Translations under genes and position numbers: made by a program
Source: a virus
Reading direction: 5' to 3' (one strand)
IMG/VR virus record: IMGVR_UViG_3300030101_002780
Coordinates: 1 to 31,092 of that record
Length of the DNA stretch: 31,092 bases
In this document: positions 1-8,341 of the stretch, piece by piece
Position numbering within the stretch: the first letter of the stretch is position 1
How the letters are laid out: each line of letters opens with the position of its first letter
The notes under the pieces: generated by a model
Database searches by the model: none
Seen by the model: only the letters and a program-made list of their open reading frames with translations
Told to the model about the DNA's origin: nothing

Positions 1-42
1 ACTTGTGAAATTTGCTTTTGGTGGAAGTCCAATGTAAGCCAT
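1..42 (-). CDS. Partial tail-fibre-like gene start (MAYIG N-terminus)
   Basis: An ATG at 42 opens a frame reading MAYIGLPPKANFTS that runs off the left edge. The M(A/S)YIG opening is shared with the fibre gene at 29952-31064, so this is probably the N-terminus of a virion-attachment or fibre protein. It lies just downstream of the structural gene at 51-401 on the same strand. If the window ends are joined, the frame closes after only 17 codons (three more codons, then TAA) and the next gene is the fibre at 31064. If the window is a fragment, this would be the start of a full-length fibre gene. Confidence 0.55.
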   Translation of the reverse strand, partial: MAYIGLPPKANFTS

Positions 43-50
43 TTAAACTC

Positions 51-401
51 CTATGTAATTTCTAATATTGATAATGTTGCATCTATTTTAGCTGATACTG
101 AACAATCTATTTTTATAATATCAGTTGCCTGAACAACAACCTTGCCCCCTGTCAATAATTCCAAACTCGAACCCTTTGGAATTGTTACATCAGAAGCTAA
201 TAATACTGTTTCGTTTGTTTCTGTATCTGAAGTGTCTGATACTAATTGAACAGAAGCAGTTACAGATGTTGTGTGAATATTACAAAGAACTAATCCAATG
301 ACTACTGTTGTTGTAGCATTTGGAACTGTGTAAAGTGTAAGTGGAGACCCAGCCGAAGATGGCATCGCACCATTTGTTTTAACTTTAAAAGTATTTGCCA
401 T
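51..401 (-). CDS. Small virion-associated protein, probable tail or tip decoration
   Basis: A 116-residue protein rich in Thr, Ser and Val with alternating hydrophobic residues, suggesting an all-beta fold. It lacks a signal peptide or membrane segment. ATG start with a clear AAGGAG Shine-Dalgarno sequence just upstream. It sits between the small fibre-like gene (411-725) and the partial MAYIG gene, downstream of the J-like tip protein, so a role as an accessory tail or adhesion component is inferred. I recall similar short beta-rich proteins in this position in marine phages but cannot name a family. No catalytic motif is visible. Confidence 0.6.
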   Translation of the reverse strand: MANTFKVKTNGAMPSSAGSPLTLYTVPNATTTVVIGLVLCNIHTTSVTASVQLVSDTSDTETNETVLLASDVTIPKGSSLELLTGGKVVVQATDIIKIDCSVSAKIDATLSILEIT

Positions 402-410
402 TTATTCTCC

Positions 411-725
411 TTATCCTAAAGCTATCGCTAGTGGCAGTGCATTTGGATCAGTTTCAGATATTGTTCCTGTTACCGACATTGTGCTAGTGATTGCATTTGA
501 TGAAATATTAACTTGAAATAACTCAATATTATCTGATCCATCGTTAATTTTAACTTTTAAAACTCCTGATGTGCCATTATCTACCCACATAGTTCCTGTT
601 GCAACAGATGATGGTGCTGAACTTCCTATGTGCATAGTGTTTAAAGCACCTAAAATGCCATTTAATTCGCTACGAAACGAACCAAAGGATTGATTTGCTA
701 AAGTGACATCTGAAACTTGTGACAT
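411..725 (-). CDS. Small tail-fibre-like protein
   Basis: A 104-residue protein starting MSQVSDVTLANQSFGSFRSE, followed by a segment with GTMWVDNGTSGVLKVKINDG at about residues 44-63. The W-D-N-G...LK...DG pattern resembles the short repeats at the start of many marine phage tail fibres, where a surface-attachment N-terminus precedes a variable receptor-binding part. Here only the N-terminal type of domain is present, so it may be an adaptor or a reduced fibre. It lies directly downstream of the J-like protein. AGGAG lies about 11 bases before the ATG. Role inferred from composition and position. Confidence 0.55.
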   Translation of the reverse strand: MSQVSDVTLANQSFGSFRSELNGILGALNTMHIGSSAPSSVATGTMWVDNGTSGVLKVKINDGSDNIELFQVNISSNAITSTMSVTGTISETDPNALPLAIALG

Positions 726-747
726 AATTCTTTATACTCCTATTTGA

Positions 748-3678
748 TTAAATTTTCAAGCCCACTCCTTGAGCCTGATAATCAAAAGTCTTGTTAATAA
801 TACTATTACTACTATTTTTAAATACAATGTCAAACCCTGTTTTTGATTTGTTGCTTATCACAAAGAAGTCTCCTGAAGATAAATCTTGTCCTGTGACTGT
901 AATATTTGGTGTTTGAAAAAATGCATTTGTGTATGATATTGATTTTGTTGATGTTCCTGAAGCCACATCATCTCCTGTCTCTGATCTTTTTTCTAACACT
1001 AATTTTGCCTGTAATCCTGTTATTATAGGTCTAGCATTATTATTTGATGATGTTAAAACTGTTCTAAATTTAAAAAATCTTCCTTTAAAAGTTCCTTGTT
1101 GTGATATTGTAGAAAAGCTAGTTATATTGGCCAAACTTGTGTCATCTGCACCTATTTGAATTATTGCAGAATTATTAGTTGGTGCGTTTCCATCAAAAGG
1201 TGCTTTTGCATTATCGAATAAAGAAGCACCTCTTCCTGAATCAAATAAATCGTATGGGTCTCCTGACTCCATAGTTATTTGTATTTGAAAGGTTGCATCA
1301 TAAATTGCATCCAAAGAAAAAGTGTTGTCAAACAGATAATTTCCTGATCCTGTTATATTATTTGCAAGTCCTCCTGTATCAAATAAAAAACCACTTGTGT
1401 CTGCATCATCAAAATCTCCTGACCTTGCATCAAATAAAGTTAATGTATCTAATGTTATTGCTGGTGTTCCATTGCTATCTTCTGTTTTAAAAGTGTTTGT
1501 AAAAGTTCCAGCAAAGGCAGTTTCTTCATTTGCAGTTGATATGTCCTTAAATGATTGCAAAGCAGAAACATTAGAATTTATAATTGCAGGATTAGCAGAT
1601 TCATTTCCTAATTTATCTACTGCTTTTATATACAAACTATAAGGTGGTTTTATTGCATTGATTGTGACACTGTTAGATTTTCTTCTTGGGACTTGAACCA
1701 GATTAGTTGTATTAAACCAAGCAGTTGACCCTGATCCCATTGAGTATCTTATTTCATAAAACTCAATATCTAAATCAGAAACAGGAGTCCATGATAGTTG
1801 CATTTGGTTTGAACCAACCATAGAAATATTAAAATCAGAAACATCTGAAGGAGTGTCTGTTGCACCAACTACAAATCTAGTAGCAGAAACAAAAGTTGAT
1901 CTAACATTAAGAGCATTTTTTGCCCTTACTCTAACTTGATAAGTTGCACCATCAATTACATTTAACACTTGATAATCTCTTGTTTTTCCTTCTCCAACTA
2001 AAACAAAATCTTTAGTCACTGCATTTCCATCTTTGTCTAAAGTTTGTTTTACTTGCACTTCATAACCCTCAACAAATCTGTCAGGAGATGCACCCACAGT
2101 TATTAACAATCTTGTTAAGACAGTTCCATCTGAATATTCAATAAGATCATCGTCTAAAGTAACACTTGCTGGTGGAGAAATAGAAAAAGGATTAGGTAAA
2201 TTAGTTGTTGGAATTGAAGGTTGAACTGTTTTAGATGCCCATGAATATATATTATCTTGATGTTCTATTAAAGATAACCCCATTGTAAAATCTTGATTAA
2301 AAGTTGCTCCTAAAACTCTAAATGCTTTTGCAGAAAACCCTAAAGTACTGTGAGTTATATTCACAATATCTCCTATAGATAAATCGTAGGCTTTGGCACT
2401 TGCATTTAAAGTTAATTTTTTAGCTTGTCTTGATCTTCTTAATATAATTTCTGCCATTTCCTCTGCTTGATAAGGTGAGGTTAAAGTTTTAAAATCAAAT
2501 CTTCCCTCTAATAAAAAACCTCCATCCTCTGTTTTCATTGTTGCGTGTTTATCAGCAGTGGCATATCCACTGTCATCAATTGCTGGATATTGAACTTGAT
2601 CGACTTGAAAGTTACGATCAGGGTTCACAAAACTTGCTATCACTCTGTTATATTTGTTATTTTTATTTTCACTTTCTAATTTTATTCCACCAAATATATC
2701 ATCTTCAGTTAAAGATATTGATGCTGACCCTGTTGTTTCAATAATTAATTTATATTTTCCAGCAGTGTAAGGTAAAAAACCTCTGCATCCTTGTATTAAT
2801 TCTCTAATATTATCTATTACCTTTTTTGATGTATCAAGCACTGCATTTGTGTCAAATATATTTATATCACTTCCTCCTGAATAAGGTGTGACTTGAGTTA
2901 TACAAACTTGTGATGCGTCTCTGAAACTTTGCAAATCAATATCAGCAGTTGCTATACCTTTTCCATACCTTTCATTTCTTAAATAATCTAAAATACAAAA
3001 CGCTGGATTGGTTGAATATGTCGGAGAAGATTCATTTAAACTTGCATCTAAAGTAACTATTTTTTTTCCTTGAACTTTTGCTTGTACTTTTGGAATTGAA
3101 GAGAATGCATCTTGATTCCAAGTAAATCTTAAAGCTAAATAAGAAAGTCCTGATAATTTATGATTTGATGTCCAGCTTGATAATGTTGATAATAAACTTG
3201 ATGCAGATTGTCCATCAGTACCAAAATGAGGCTCAATTGTTATTAATGATTCTGCACTAGAATTTTCGTCATTTGGATCTGCTTTAAAAAAATTAGTATC
3301 ACTTGAGGCCACAGTTCTTTGAGTATTATCAGCCATAGCTCCTGAAAATGTCACTACTTTATCATCGACTCTAATTTCGCTTATTGCATTTATTTCTCCT
3401 TCTGACATTACTAAAGCAACATATAAATATCTGTTATCTGTTCCTGAAGTTTCTATAAAGACTCTTGTTCCTCCAACCAGTCTTTCTCCATAAACTATTG
3501 GTATAGATGCATCATTTGATTGTTTGTTAACTAATATTCCTTTTTCAGATTGGTCAAACTCATCATCTCCAAAGTCAGGAATATCTGGTATATCAATTAA
3601 CCAACCGATAACCTTTTCAACAATGTCCATCACAAAGTCTATGGCATCATCAATTAAATCAAGGGGATTTGGACACAT
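748..3678 (-). CDS. Tail tip / host-specificity protein (lambda J-like)
   Basis: The largest gene, 976 residues. Residues ~55-75 (IPIVYGERLVGGTRVFIE) match the conserved entry of J-like central tip proteins. The middle (~200-480) is tip-scaffold-like. Two fibronectin type III-like segments lie at about 495-690 (one contains YEVQV...TYQVRVRAKNA, the next LSWTPVSDLDIEFYEIRYS). The region at ~735-830 holds recurring LFD motifs, and the C-terminus (~890-976) is a beta-rich module ending near FDYQAQGVG, likely host-contacting. Located at the end of the tail module as in lambda-like phages. Two bases separate it from the upstream GNAT gene. Expected to form the trimeric tip that contacts the receptor and opens the tail. 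Confidence 0.85.
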   Translation of the reverse strand: MCPNPLDLIDDAIDFVMDIVEKVIGWLIDIPDIPDFGDDEFDQSEKGILVNKQSNDASIPIVYGERLVGGTRVFIETSGTDNRYLYVALVMSEGEINAISEIRVDDKVVTFSGAMADNTQRTVASSDTNFFKADPNDENSSAESLITIEPHFGTDGQSASSLLSTLSSWTSNHKLSGLSYLALRFTWNQDAFSSIPKVQAKVQGKKIVTLDASLNESSPTYSTNPAFCILDYLRNERYGKGIATADIDLQSFRDASQVCITQVTPYSGGSDINIFDTNAVLDTSKKVIDNIRELIQGCRGFLPYTAGKYKLIIETTGSASISLTEDDIFGGIKLESENKNNKYNRVIASFVNPDRNFQVDQVQYPAIDDSGYATADKHATMKTEDGGFLLEGRFDFKTLTSPYQAEEMAEIILRRSRQAKKLTLNASAKAYDLSIGDIVNITHSTLGFSAKAFRVLGATFNQDFTMGLSLIEHQDNIYSWASKTVQPSIPTTNLPNPFSISPPASVTLDDDLIEYSDGTVLTRLLITVGASPDRFVEGYEVQVKQTLDKDGNAVTKDFVLVGEGKTRDYQVLNVIDGATYQVRVRAKNALNVRSTFVSATRFVVGATDTPSDVSDFNISMVGSNQMQLSWTPVSDLDIEFYEIRYSMGSGSTAWFNTTNLVQVPRRKSNSVTINAIKPPYSLYIKAVDKLGNESANPAIINSNVSALQSFKDISTANEETAFAGTFTNTFKTEDSNGTPAITLDTLTLFDARSGDFDDADTSGFLFDTGGLANNITGSGNYLFDNTFSLDAIYDATFQIQITMESGDPYDLFDSGRGASLFDNAKAPFDGNAPTNNSAIIQIGADDTSLANITSFSTISQQGTFKGRFFKFRTVLTSSNNNARPIITGLQAKLVLEKRSETGDDVASGTSTKSISYTNAFFQTPNITVTGQDLSSGDFFVISNKSKTGFDIVFKNSSNSIINKTFDYQAQGVGLKI

Positions 3679-3680
3679 AA

Positions 3681-4136
3681 TTATAACCTTTTTGTAAATA
3701 CATTTCCTATTGTTTCGAATTTTAAGAAATTATAAAGTTTTTCTACTTTAGCTGATTTAATTCCTACACTAGATCCAGGTCTGAATTCTTTACAACCTTT
3801 TTCTCTTGCCCAATCTGTTGAAGCATTAATAAGTCTAATAGGAACTCTAATACTTTTTCTTTTTTCAGGAGTAACATATAACAATAAATCAAAACAAAAT
3901 AAATCATCTCCAAAAAAATATTTACTTAAATGAACAATCATCATTCCAATTACTAAATCATCTTCTACTGCAACAAAGCCCATAGCTTTTTCTGGTTTAT
4001 CAATTAGAACATCTGCAAATCTTTTTAACTTTTCTCTGCTGTAAGATAGATTTTGATAAGCACCTTCTTTGTGCATCTTATCTCCAAGTTCTATCATTTG
4101 TGGAAAATCTTTTCTTTGCCATTGTCTTATTTGCAT
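3681..4136 (-). CDS. GNAT-family N-acetyltransferase-like protein in the tail-tip operon
   Basis: A 151-residue protein with a GNAT-like arrangement: N-terminal MQIRQWQRKDFPQMIEL, a central beta segment (FVAVEDDLVIGMMIVHL, ~54-70), a strand FDLLLYVTPEKRKS (~84-97) and an RK-rich acetyl-CoA pyrophosphate-loop-like segment ahead of a helix. The canonical Q/R-x-x-G-x-G/A loop is degenerate. Start and upstream stop overlap as TAATG, so translation is coupled to the tip gene at 4136-4702. GNAT-like genes between tail-tip genes recur in marine phages, but their substrate is unknown. It could modify a tail or host protein, or a small molecule. Confidence 0.7.
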   Translation of the reverse strand: MQIRQWQRKDFPQMIELGDKMHKEGAYQNLSYSREKLKRFADVLIDKPEKAMGFVAVEDDLVIGMMIVHLSKYFFGDDLFCFDLLLYVTPEKRKSIRVPIRLINASTDWAREKGCKEFRPGSSVGIKSAKVEKLYNFLKFETIGNVFTKRL

Positions 4137-4702
4137 TATTCTCTACCCCATTTTATATCTTGAACAGTTAAAGCTGAAAATTCCATCCCTTTATCTGTTG
4201 AAAAAAATTTTTGTTGAGAGTTAGGATTTGTTTTTCTACCTGACTTTTTATCAAAATCTGCCCAATGAGACACAATTGTGTAAATAATATCTGTTTCTTT
4301 ATCTGATTCAGTAATCTCGTATTTATCAATTTGACCATCATATAATAAAAAAGGGTCTGCAATTAAAGTGTTGCTATCACTTAACATCCCTCTGAAAATT
4401 TTAACAGGATCATTCACAACATTTTCAGCTAAAGTTATTGATATAAATGTTTGATTAACTCCTGATATTCCTAACCTTAAAGAAGACCTTGTTATTCCTA
4501 CTTCTTCTGTGAATTGAGAGACATTTTGTAAAAAAGCAGTTGGAGTGTAAGTTGTGGAACTTCCTGATATTGAGCTTGTCAATTCAAACGAACAATCTGT
4601 TATATTTTGAGGAGATGAAAAACCAAACGTTATAAGATGAACAGGCCTTAATATATTAGTCGCTAGTTGGTTTTTTAGTGCTGTTGTTAAGGCTCTCGTC
4701 AT
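4136..4702 (-). CDS. Tail tip / baseplate hub-like protein (DUF2163-like)
   Basis: A 188-residue protein. The N-terminus (MTRALTTALKNQLATNILRP) followed by a region about 'LHLITFGFSS...YTPTAFLQNVSQFTEEVGI' and a motif about an applied displacement (NVVNDPVKIFRGMLSD, then DGQIDKYEI) resembles DUF2163 / lambda gpL-type tip proteins, which link the distal tail to the J-like protein. It lies between a distal-tail protein and the GNAT and J genes, the expected position. The start overlaps the 3' end of the 75-aa gene by 47 bases. Assignment rests on motif pattern and synteny. Confidence 0.65.
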   Translation of the reverse strand: MTRALTTALKNQLATNILRPVHLITFGFSSPQNITDCSFELTSSISGSSTTYTPTAFLQNVSQFTEEVGITRSSLRLGISGVNQTFISITLAENVVNDPVKIFRGMLSDSNTLIADPFLLYDGQIDKYEITESDKETDIIYTIVSHWADFDKKSGRKTNPNSQQKFFSTDKGMEFSALTVQDIKWGRE

Positions 4703-4883
4703 ATTTTTCGTAAGTTGTTCTGTTTATTTTCTCACTTCCTTTTATCATAACATAACTGAAACTGCTATCAGGAGTTTTATATTGCTTTAAATCATTTTTA
4801 ACAATATTAATTTCAGATTCATCAACCACTTTTTCTACTATAAAATCAGCATTAATCCAATGCTTAATCAGGTATTTAGCCAT
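4656..4883 (-). CDS. Small tail-module protein, unknown function
   Basis: A 75-residue protein (MAKYLIKHWINADFIVEKVV...), charged and probably alpha/beta, with no signal peptide, membrane segment or catalytic motif. It is coupled to the upstream distal-tail gene by a TAATG overlap at 4883 and overlaps the downstream tip gene by 47 bases. Its position between the distal tail protein and the tip protein suggests an assembly or tip component. I do not recognise a family. Confidence 0.55.
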   Translation of the reverse strand: MAKYLIKHWINADFIVEKVVDESEINIVKNDLKQYKTPDSSFSYVMIKGSEKINRTTYEKYDESLNNSTKKPTSD

Positions 4884-5503
4884 TATAATGCTTCTTCAAC
4901 ATCCAATTCAAATTTATATAAAATATTTCCATCTTTATCAGCACCTACTTGTCCAAATTCTTGCATATCATTTAAAAGATAAACTGTGAATGGCACATTG
5001 TTATAAGTTATTGCTTCGTTATTTGCTAAAGCATTTCTTAATGGTGGCTCGATAGTTATTGTACTTTCATTTGATGAACTCGTCACATCTGAAACAATCA
5101 TATAAACTTTGTCGTGACTAGCAAATTTAATCACATCTCCAGCTTTTAAAACACCTGACGCATTTGAAGAATGTCCATCAATGTCGATTGTTGTGTCCCC
5201 AGCTGTGTGAACTCCATTAACTAATAAAGTTCCTGTTTCTGTTCCTCGTGTAGATGAAATTTCAGGTGGAACTATTGTAAAGTTTTCCTTTCCTGATCTT
5301 TGTTTAATAATAAAAGACATAAGTTCTCCATAAATATCTGATCTTTTTCCAGTTATTATATTTGCAGTGAAACCAAATTTTTGACCATCAATTTGTCGTG
5401 ATAACTTTTTTCCATTAATTGATTTAGATATTAAAGTTTTTTGTATAGTTTTAATTGATGCTACTTGAAATTTAGAATTACTTATTGGGAATGCACCTGA
5501 CAT
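4883..5503 (-). CDS. Minor / distal tail protein
   Basis: A 206-residue protein immediately downstream of the tape measure gene, coupled by TAATG at 5503. The N-terminus (FPISNSKFQVASIKTIQKTL) followed by a beta-rich DGQKFGFTANI segment resembles lambda gpM/distal-tail-like proteins that form the collar between tube and tip. An inserted segment at ~95-175 (GTLLVNGVHTAGDTTIDIDG...AGDVIKFA) looks like a small beta-barrel insertion. Role follows from the conserved order tape measure, distal tail, tip, J. Family-level naming is uncertain. Confidence 0.65.
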   Translation of the reverse strand: MSGAFPISNSKFQVASIKTIQKTLISKSINGKKLSRQIDGQKFGFTANIITGKRSDIYGELMSFIIKQRSGKENFTIVPPEISSTRGTETGTLLVNGVHTAGDTTIDIDGHSSNASGVLKAGDVIKFASHDKVYMIVSDVTSSSNESTITIEPPLRNALANNEAITYNNVPFTVYLLNDMQEFGQVGADKDGNILYKFELDVEEAL

Positions 5504-7437
5504 TAAATTAAAGCCTCCCTACCTCTTTCATTTACTGACTCGTTTATTATTCTAGATATTGTTCCTCTTCTTGCAACTAATAATTCATCAAAACCTCTTG
5601 CATCAACTGTTGTTATATTAAAGTTAACTGTAGTTGATCCTCCTGAAGTTCCTCTTGCATTTTGAGTTATTTGTCCTGTTTGGTTTGGTACAAACAATTC
5701 TGGCCCTTTTTCTCCAACAATAACTGGTTGACCTTTTGATACTGCACCACCCTTATGAAAGAAAGGAAGTCCACCTCCTCCACCTCCACCCATAGCCATT
5801 AAAACTGCTTGAAGTGCAATCTGTCTTTTTAATGATCTTTCAATGTTATGGTTGGTTGTCAATTCATCTTTTTTAAATTTATTTAATATTTTTTGCTGAA
5901 TAATAAACTGAATAAAAGTTGCTAACACTTCTATTAATATTCTTTGTGCAATTTGTTTCATAGTGTTTTCTAAATCTTTACCTAAAACAATTGACTCTGC
6001 AATTCCTTTTGAGAGACTTTTTATTCCTCCAACTATTCCTTTTGCAATAGTTTGGTTTATATTTTCAAAATCTTTTTTAATAATATCAAGAACACCCTCA
6101 CCAATTTTTGTTAATTCTACACCTAAATTTTTAGTTTCTTCAGTTGAACCTTTTAGCTTATTAAGGAGTTCCTCAACTTGTTTTTTTGAAATTAATGCTT
6201 TTGCTTCTAAAGTGTCTAAAAACTTTCTTAAATTACCAATATTAACATTTGTTGCATCTGCAGTGTTTTCTAATTCTTTTTTCAAATCTGATATTGGTTT
6301 TCTAAGTCTTTCAGAAATTGCTAATAAATCTTCATTTTGTTTTTGTATTTTTTCAAAACCTTCCTTGCTTACAAGTTTTAAACTTCTTCTTGTCTCTAAT
6401 ATTTTTTGATTAAATTCTGCAAATTGTTGTAAAAATTCTCCTAGCTTAAATCTTATCTCATCTAAAAATCCACCAATTGCTAAGACTAATAATTTACCTT
6501 TTCCTCCCAACATTAAAAAACCAATTATTCCAAAAGTTCTTATAGTTTCAGGTAGTGTTTGTAGAAAATCAAATAAGTTTCCAATTGAACTAAAAACAAA
6601 TGAAAAAACAGGCTTAATAGCTTGTATAATAACTGCTGATCCAATTATTATCTCTTTAGTTGCTTTTATAAGTCCATCACTTAAACTTTTTCCAACAGAT
6701 GCTAAAACTTCAGAGTTATCCTCTATTAATTTATTAACCTCAACTAAACCTTGTTTAACAAAATCAAAAAACCCAGCTTGAGCTGTTTCTAATCTAAACT
6801 TAAATAATTTATCAGAAAGCATTGACAATGTTCCAGCAAGTGTTGTTGATAACACTTCTGTTGCTTTTTCAAATTCTCCACCTTTACCAAACAATTCTCT
6901 GAATCTTTTTTTAGTTTCTTCTACTGTCACTGTTGCACCAGCTTTAAATCCTAATAAGGCTCGAACACCTCTTTCTCTAAATAAGTCAGCTGATCCAATA
7001 CCTGAAGAGAATGACCTTTGTATTTGTTCAGCAGTAGTTCTAAAATCAAGTCCTGTTACAGATGCCACGTTTCCTGTTAATTCTAATATTTCTTTTAACT
7101 CTTCTGCATTTTTTGTGACAACTGCTAAGTTTCCAGCACCAGCTTGTATTTCTTCCAAAGAGAAAGGAACTTTAGATGCAAAGTCTATTAATCCTTGAAA
7201 GGCCTTGTCTCCCTCTTGGACTCCTTTAAATAAAAAAGCAAATCTTAATCTTAATTGCTCTACAGTTGATCCAACATTCAATATTGATTTAATTGCAAGT
7301 CCACCACCAATTCCAATGATGGCTGATTGAACAGAAAATACTGCACTTCTTAAATTTGTAAGTCCAGCTCTAACACCAGCAAAGGCTTGTTTAGTTTTAT
7401 CCTTTGCTAATATATTAAGTACTAAATTCTGTGCCAT
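5503..7437 (-). CDS. Tail tape measure protein
   Basis: A 644-residue protein directly after the tail assembly chaperone. The N-terminal ~230 residues contain helical segments typical of tape measures (FRTTAEQIQRSFSSGIGSAD). Hydrophobic stretches lie at ~265-330. The ~350-440 part is coiled coil. The C-terminus carries the characteristic HKGGAVSKGQPVIVGEKGPE...FVPNQTGQI pattern after a run of seven glycines (~550-556). Using the usual ~0.15 nm per residue, a tail of roughly 95-100 nm would be expected. ATG overlaps the frameshift-product stop (TAATG at 7437). Position and C-terminal motif make the call strong. Confidence 0.9.
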   Translation of the reverse strand: MAQNLVLNILAKDKTKQAFAGVRAGLTNLRSAVFSVQSAIIGIGGGLAIKSILNVGSTVEQLRLRFAFLFKGVQEGDKAFQGLIDFASKVPFSLEEIQAGAGNLAVVTKNAEELKEILELTGNVASVTGLDFRTTAEQIQRSFSSGIGSADLFRERGVRALLGFKAGATVTVEETKKRFRELFGKGGEFEKATEVLSTTLAGTLSMLSDKLFKFRLETAQAGFFDFVKQGLVEVNKLIEDNSEVLASVGKSLSDGLIKATKEIIIGSAVIIQAIKPVFSFVFSSIGNLFDFLQTLPETIRTFGIIGFLMLGGKGKLLVLAIGGFLDEIRFKLGEFLQQFAEFNQKILETRRSLKLVSKEGFEKIQKQNEDLLAISERLRKPISDLKKELENTADATNVNIGNLRKFLDTLEAKALISKKQVEELLNKLKGSTEETKNLGVELTKIGEGVLDIIKKDFENINQTIAKGIVGGIKSLSKGIAESIVLGKDLENTMKQIAQRILIEVLATFIQFIIQQKILNKFKKDELTTNHNIERSLKRQIALQAVLMAMGGGGGGGLPFFHKGGAVSKGQPVIVGEKGPELFVPNQTGQITQNARGTSGGSTTVNFNITTVDARGFDELLVARRGTISRIINESVNERGREALI

Positions 7438-7945
7438 TATCTGTGCCTTGATTTATTCATAGCTTGTTGTTGCTCTTCTTGTTCTAATAAAAGATAGCCT
7501 AACCAATGGTTATATTCCCATATTTCCATTTGTAAAACATCTTGTAAAGATATTTTTAACCTATCAGCTACAATAAAACAATTTTTAAATTCAGGATCAG
7601 ATTTTAGTTTTTTTTTACTTCTTCAGGATTGATAGCTTTTACCATCTCGGTTGCTATCCTTGAAAGGACATCAGAATCTACTTTGTGCATCAAAGCTAAT
7701 TTATCTTCTAAAGTAAATAATTTATTGCCATCTTTATCTAGTCCTTTCATAACTAGAATATCAGCAAGAATACTTACATCATTAAGATTATCTGACTTTT
7801 TAAAAAGTTTATTTTTTTCAGATAGGGTTATAGGATTCCAATAAATAACACTAGGATTTCCAGCCTCGTCTTTCCATTCCTCCACCTCTAAATGTTGAAC
7901 ACCTAAAGATTCAAAATGAGATTTTGCAGAGTCTATTAACTTCAT
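7437..7945 (-). CDS. Tail assembly chaperone, -1 frameshift product (gpGT-like)
   Basis: The zero-frame chaperone (7945-7607) shifts -1 at A AAA AAC. The base at 7607 is then re-read as the first base of CTA, and the frame stays open for 56 codons to a TAA at 7439-7437 that overlaps the tape-measure ATG (TAATG). The product is 113+56 = 169 residues. The added part includes DVLQMEIWEYNHWLGYLLLE and a Q-rich end, resembling the C-terminal T-domain of lambda-type chaperones, where a W-rich helix follows the linker. The open frame fills exactly the 7437-7604 gap, which has no other gene. By analogy with lambda, the longer form recruits tail tube subunits to the tape measure. Confidence 0.8.
7604..7945 (-). 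CDS. Tail assembly chaperone, zero-frame product (lambda gpG-like)
   Basis: A 113-residue protein between the major tail protein and the tape measure gene. It is mostly helical after a beta N-terminus (VQHLEVEEWKDEAGNPSVIYW). Such proteins coat the tape measure during tail tube assembly. The last codons (GTA AAA AAA AAC TAA) contain a slippery heptamer, and a -1 shift there opens a second domain (see the entry at 7437-7945). ATG start. The zero-frame product should be the major form if the site works as in other tailed phages. Confidence 0.8.
   Translation of the reverse strand: MKLIDSAKSHFESLGVQHLEVEEWKDEAGNPSVIYWNPITLSEKNKLFKKSDNLNDVSILADILVMKGLDKDGNKLFTLEDKLALMHKVDSDVLSRIATEMVKAINPEEVKKN
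7607..7613 (-). promoter_or_regulatory. Programmed -1 ribosomal frameshift site (A AAA AAC)
   Basis: On the minus strand the zero-frame codons GTA AAA AAA AAC TAA contain the heptamer A AAA AAC, a known efficient X XXY YYZ slippery sequence, at the extreme 3' end of the chaperone gene and directly ahead of its stop. Nine A residues in a row (7608-7616) could also promote transcriptional slippage. I did not identify a strong downstream pseudoknot by eye. Confidence 0.75.
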
Positions 7946-7954
7946 AAAGTCTTA

Positions 7955-8341
7955 TTAGACAGTACCTCGAGTTAATGCTCCTGTGCCTTGAAATGTAACT
8001 GATCTAGTAACTACTGCATCCATTCCATTTGTAACTGACATTCCTGTAACAATTCCTGATCCACTAAAACTTTCATCTCCTGACGTGTCTCCTTCAGGTA
8101 ATAAGATAAAAGCAATAGAACTTCCAACTGTTAAAGTTTGTTGTGGGGAGTCAGTTTCATCGTAGTTCATGTCTAATGATCCACTAAATGAAGTTCTCCC
8201 AGCTACGAATGATTTTGTTGCATCAGATAATTCTGTATCTTCTACAACATCAGCAGTAGTTTCAAGTGTGAATCCAGATAGTTCGCCTATCGCAGTTCCA
8301 CCAGCTTTAACTACACCTTCTTTTCCGTGATGTGTTGCCAT
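7955..8341 (-). CDS. Major tail (tube) protein
   Basis: A 128-residue, beta-rich acidic protein (MATHHGKEGVVKAGGTAIGE...) immediately upstream of the tail assembly chaperone. It has the TSFSGSLDMNYDETD and GIVTGMSVTNGMDAVVTRSVTFQGTG segments typical of short siphovirus tube proteins: strands with a late VTRSVTFQGTG strand like other small major tail proteins. Its length is typical for the compact family. The first bases overlap the 3' end of the 53-aa gene at 8311-8472. It should be made in many copies to form the tail tube. Confidence 0.8.
   Translation of the reverse strand: MATHHGKEGVVKAGGTAIGELSGFTLETTADVVEDTELSDATKSFVAGRTSFSGSLDMNYDETDSPQQTLTVGSSIAFILLPEGDTSGDESFSGSGIVTGMSVTNGMDAVVTRSVTFQGTGALTRGTV

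Noticed and set aside
4168-4362. 64-codon minus frame inside the tip gene
   Set aside because: Entirely within 4136-4702 in another frame, low-complexity product.
5963-6409. 148-codon open frame on the + strand
   Set aside because: Lies wholly antisense to the tape measure gene, Phe/Ser/Lys-rich as expected of a complement of an AT-rich gene, with no ribosome-binding site or family resemblance.
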